A program made the position numbers and the translations under genes. Source: CAZAFD01 sp964484785 (GTDB taxonomy: Bacteria; Pseudomonadota; Alphaproteobacteria; Rickettsiales; UBA1997). Taken from it: DNA of 16,440 bases. Below are positions 14,111 to 16,440 of the stretch, one piece after another. The number at the start of each line of letters is the position of its first letter. Positions within the stretch are counted from its first letter, which is position 1. The stretch lies in the NCBI GenBank assembly GCA_964484785.1, contig CAZAFD010000016.1, positions 1-16,440 of the forward strand, in the 5' to 3' direction. Under the pieces are notes generated by a model. The model had not been told where the DNA came from and searched no databases. It was given only the letters and a program-made list of their open reading frames with translations.

Positions 14111-14791
14111 TTAATCAATCTTCTTCTTATTAATAATCTCAACCATTTGTTTGGCTAAGCTTTTTTCTACAGTCTTGATATTTGTTCCGCTACCCAATAG
14201 ATCATCTAGACCATCAACTCTTAGTCTTATAGTAAAAACTTCTTGCTTATTTATAATTTCTCTTTTTTCTACAATATATTCTGGTAATTTTTTACTCTTC
14301 TTCTGTACCAACTCTTGTAAAATTGTTTTATAAGAACAAGGAACATCCTCTTGTAAAATATTTTTCCATAGACGCAAAATAATATTCTTAACTTCATTAA
14401 AACCTGAATCGAGAAATATTGCCCCCAATATAGCCTCCATACAGTTTTCTAAATTATTTATATTATTTCTACCACCAGTTTTCTTTTCACCATTCGACAA
14501 TATTAAAAAATCACCAAGATTTATATCGCGCGCAATTCGTACCAAGGCATCTTTAGAAACAAGCATAGCCTTTCTCCTAGACAAAAAACCCTCGCTTTCT
14601 TTACCAAAAGCCCTATACAAATACTCACAAATGATCAATGATAATACAGAATCGCCTAAAAATTCTAACCTTTCATAATTAAATACTGGTCCGCCTCTGA
14701 ATGACATACTTGGGTGCGTAAGAGCTTCTTCTAAGAGTTTTCTATTCTTAAAATTATATCCTAATACTTTCTCTAAAGCTTCCAGTCCCAT
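14111..14791 (-). CDS. rnc: Ribonuclease III
   Basis: RNase III cuts double-stranded RNA, including rRNA precursors. The 226-residue protein has normal length and domain order: endonuclease domain (about 1-150) with the signature NYERLEFLGDSVL (38-50, metal ligands Glu43 and Asp47), and a dsRNA-binding domain (about 153-225) beginning YKTILQELVQ. In the second acidic pair the position usually Asp (L-A-D-x-x-E-A) reads Asn116, with Glu119 kept (LENCMEAILGAIFLD). This may be a lineage feature rather than loss of function. Its ATG shares one base with the lepB stop (TAATG), which implies translational coupling. The lepB-rnc pairing is common in bacteria. The era gene, which often follows, is replaced by mlaD. 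Confidence 0.96.
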   Translation of the reverse strand: MGLEALEKVLGYNFKNRKLLEEALTHPSMSFRGGPVFNYERLEFLGDSVLSLIICEYLYRAFGKESEGFLSRRKAMLVSKDALVRIARDINLGDFLILSNGEKKTGGRNNINNLENCMEAILGAIFLDSGFNEVKNIILRLWKNILQEDVPCSYKTILQELVQKKSKKLPEYIVEKREIINKQEVFTIRLRVDGLDDLLGSGTNIKTVEKSLAKQMVEIINKKKID

Positions 14792-15519
14792 TACCTTATA
14801 ATTTTAAAAATTCTTTTAAATCTTATTTTGAAGACATTTATTAGACCTGGTTCCTTGGAATAAAATATTAAGTCAGCTCTGCCGACTACATTATCCTCCG
14901 GCACAAGACCAGTCTGTTCAAACCTACTATCTAAAGAATTATCTCTATTATCTCCCAAGAAAAAGTAATATCCCTCTGGCACAATATATTCAGCGGTATT
15001 ATTATAATCATCTATAAACACCTTTTCCTGCAAAACAGCAATTTCTTTGTTTGGAGTTAATTCCTCCTTATATTGCATTAAATATTGATTATACTTAGTA
15101 TCAAAAAACTCTCCATCATACCTTCGTCGAATCTTTTGATCATTAATAAATAATATACCGTCCTTAATTTGAATCTTATCTCCCGGTAAACCTACTAGTC
15201 TCTTTATATAAAATACCCGCATGTCACTTGGTAGTCTAAAGACAAGCACCTCACCTCTTTTTGGTTTGTTAAAACCCAAAATACGCTTTTTAATTAGAGG
15301 AAGGCTTAAGGGTAAAGAATGTCTGCTATAACCATACCTAAATTTAGAAACAAATATATAATCTCCTTCCAAAAGACCTGGCTTCATAGAGCCAGATGGT
15401 ATAAAAAATGGTTCGTAAAAAAAGACTCTAAATAAAAGAACAGCTAAAAGAGCATAAACCGCTGTTTTAAGAAAGTCTCCGCCAACAGCCTTAACATAAC
15501 TGATTTTATTTTCCTTCAT
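14791..15519 (-). CDS. lepB: Signal peptidase I
   Basis: LepB is the inner-membrane serine protease that cuts signal peptides from proteins exported by Sec. The 242-residue protein has one N-terminal transmembrane segment (about 17-36), then box B IPSGSMKPGLLEGDYI with catalytic Ser44, box D RVFYIKRLVGLPGDKI with general-base Lys106, and box E GDNRDNSLDSR (189-199). The length is typical for alphaproteobacterial enzymes. The ATG follows the upstream ASCH/eptA stop by 11 nt with an AAGG 9 nt before it. The rnc gene overlaps by one base. All catalytic residues are present. Because lepB is probably essential, the upstream chimeric gene may matter mainly as the source of its transcription and translation signals. 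Confidence 0.97.
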   Translation of the reverse strand: MKENKISYVKAVGGDFLKTAVYALLAVLLFRVFFYEPFFIPSGSMKPGLLEGDYIFVSKFRYGYSRHSLPLSLPLIKKRILGFNKPKRGEVLVFRLPSDMRVFYIKRLVGLPGDKIQIKDGILFINDQKIRRRYDGEFFDTKYNQYLMQYKEELTPNKEIAVLQEKVFIDDYNNTAEYIVPEGYYFFLGDNRDNSLDSRFEQTGLVPEDNVVGRADLIFYSKEPGLINVFKIRFKRIFKIIR

Positions 15520-15530
15520 TACAATTAACC

Positions 15531-16421
15531 TTAGTTAGTATTTTTACATCCCTTAAATATATCCAATTCTGGCTCATAAAATTTCGAATTAATACCAAAA
15601 ATTCCCAAGAGAGAATGGAATAAGTTATCGTGCGACAAAGTTTCTTGAGTCTTATTTATTAGACAATCTTTATCGAGTCCAAATACCTTATCAAATCCTT
15701 CAGAAAACCACATAAAAAATGGAATATGCTTTTGTTCAACTCCGGCAAAATTATAAGGTACACCGTGCATTAAGGTCCCATTCTCTCCTAAAGATTCTCC
15801 ATGATCTGACACATATATCAACATTATATTAAAATCCTTCTCCTTTGCCTTTAAGGAATTTATCAAATCATTTAATACAAAAGATGTATAATAAATGGTA
15901 TTGTCATAAGCATTAACTATAGTACTAGTTTCGCACTCCTCAAGAGCAGATTGACAGGTAGGACCATATATTTCATATTCCTTAGAATATCTCTTATAGT
16001 AAAGAGGCCCATGACTACCCCTTTGATTTAAAACTATAAAGTTATTCTGTTGTTTACTTCTACTTATCCTATTGTGTAATGCCACAGTCAAAGCCTGATC
16101 GTCTTCACCATTCATTAAATTGGCCACGTGGTCAAAATCAATTCTAGCACAAGTATTTTTGTTACAATTGGTGTTATTGCTTGCCCAATAAACATCAAAA
16201 TTTAGTTTCTTAAATATGTCTAATAAATTTTTGTAATATTTTAAATCAGTAATAAGTACTTTTATTGTTTCTTTTTCATCAGGTCTTTTGTAAAATGTTA
16301 TTGTGTCTCCGATTTGTATTGTTTGACGTTTTTCATCGTTTAATCTGTATTCAATATCTTTTTTATTTGACTTTATCATATTGAATGGATCTTCATGTAG
16401 TCTCATTTCGTGATTTTGCAT
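15531..16421 (-). CDS. Chimeric ORF: ASCH-domain N-terminus fused to C-terminal half of EptA-type phosphoethanolamine transferase
   Basis: Residues 1 to about 65 match the start of small ASCH-domain proteins (EMRLHEDPFNMIKS, then the signature K-x-x-E-x-R as KKDIEYR at 20-26, then QIGDTITFYKRP). The usual Gly before it is Asn19, and the last strands of the domain are absent. From about residue 66 the protein matches the C-terminal part of EptA: LLDIFKKLNFDVYWASNN, RGSHGPLYYKRY (His137), ECETSTIVNAYDNT, SDHGESLGENG (Asp206, His207) and LMHGVPY (His219), which are zinc and substrate residues. The five-helix membrane domain and the region holding the nucleophilic Thr and one Glu ligand are missing, so transferase activity is unlikely. 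Full EptA is about 540 residues. The start has a strong Shine-Dalgarno. The ORF is open and in frame throughout and lies 11 nt before lepB. It may be a recombination remnant, a new protein or an assembly join. Confidence 0.8.
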   Translation of the reverse strand: MQNHEMRLHEDPFNMIKSNKKDIEYRLNDEKRQTIQIGDTITFYKRPDEKETIKVLITDLKYYKNLLDIFKKLNFDVYWASNNTNCNKNTCARIDFDHVANLMNGEDDQALTVALHNRISRSKQQNNFIVLNQRGSHGPLYYKRYSKEYEIYGPTCQSALEECETSTIVNAYDNTIYYTSFVLNDLINSLKAKEKDFNIMLIYVSDHGESLGENGTLMHGVPYNFAGVEQKHIPFFMWFSEGFDKVFGLDKDCLINKTQETLSHDNLFHSLLGIFGINSKFYEPELDIFKGCKNTN

Positions 16422-16429
16422 AATTGATA

Positions 16430-16436
16430 CTCCTTT
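16430..16436 (-). promoter_or_regulatory. Strong ribosome binding site of the ASCH/eptA ORF
   Basis: AAAGGAG stands 8 nt before the ATG on the minus strand. It is the only ideally placed Shine-Dalgarno among the genes of this window, and it fixes the start codon. It fits an origin of the ASCH part in a different genetic background. Confidence 0.8.
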
Positions 16437-16440
16437 CTTC

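Noticed and set aside
14056..14142. A TTG start giving mlaD 29 more residues
   Set aside because: It adds a basic, non-conserved stretch before the membrane anchor and overlaps rnc. The ATG at 14055 gives the normal MlaD N-terminus.
1..16440. Recoded TGA (alternative genetic code)
   Set aside because: addB ends at a TGA in the expected place, and Trp residues in conserved motifs do not require TGA.

Overview
This window looks like part of the chromosome of a host-associated, AT-rich alphaproteobacterium with a reduced genome. The order Rickettsiales, or a neighbouring intracellular lineage, is the best guess. The reasons are strong A+T bias, long AT-rich spacers with no genes, few clear Shine-Dalgarno sites, and a set of alphaproteobacterial genes (secA, alpha-type addB, gatCA, a DUF2155 protein, mlaD, lepB, rnc). 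TGA is used as a stop (addB), so the standard bacterial code applies. No tRNA, rRNA, insertion sequence, phage or CRISPR array was seen.

Layout. 1-594 (+) is the 3' part of a cysteine-containing pilin-like gene cut by the window edge, followed by a hairpin terminator and about 0.9 kb without genes. 1398-8861 (-) carries addB, then mtaB, then secA, each separated by AT-rich spacers, with a clear intrinsic terminator after secA. 9175-10942 (+) holds gatC-gatA, divergent from addB, with an extended -10 promoter and a perfect 12-bp hairpin directly after gatA. No gatB follows. 10943-11368 is a convergent spacer. 11369-16421 (-) is a tight run of seven genes read in the order ASCH/eptA chimera, lepB, rnc, mlaD, DUF2155 gene, folD, GNAT acetyltransferase. 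Their gaps run from a 17-nt overlap to 55 nt, so they probably form one operon.

How the genes relate. Several act in envelope biogenesis and export: SecA drives preproteins through SecYEG, LepB removes their signal peptides, MlaD handles phospholipid at the inner membrane, and the DUF2155 protein carries a probable export signal. The rest serve RNA and translation (RNase III, MtaB, GatCA), one-carbon metabolism (FolD) and recombination (AddB).

Most worth a second look: (1) the first gene of the lepB operon is an in-frame fusion of the front of an ASCH-domain protein to the back half of an EptA-type phosphoethanolamine transferase, without the transferase membrane domain or nucleophile region; (2) AddB keeps its overall architecture but its nuclease motifs look degraded; (3) a perfect Shine-Dalgarno upstream of mtaB is separated from an 11-codon mini-ORF by a 14-nt palindrome that could fold to bring the two together; (4) a 23-bp tandem duplication rewrites the end of mtaB. 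I found no convincing new multi-gene defence or mobile system here.
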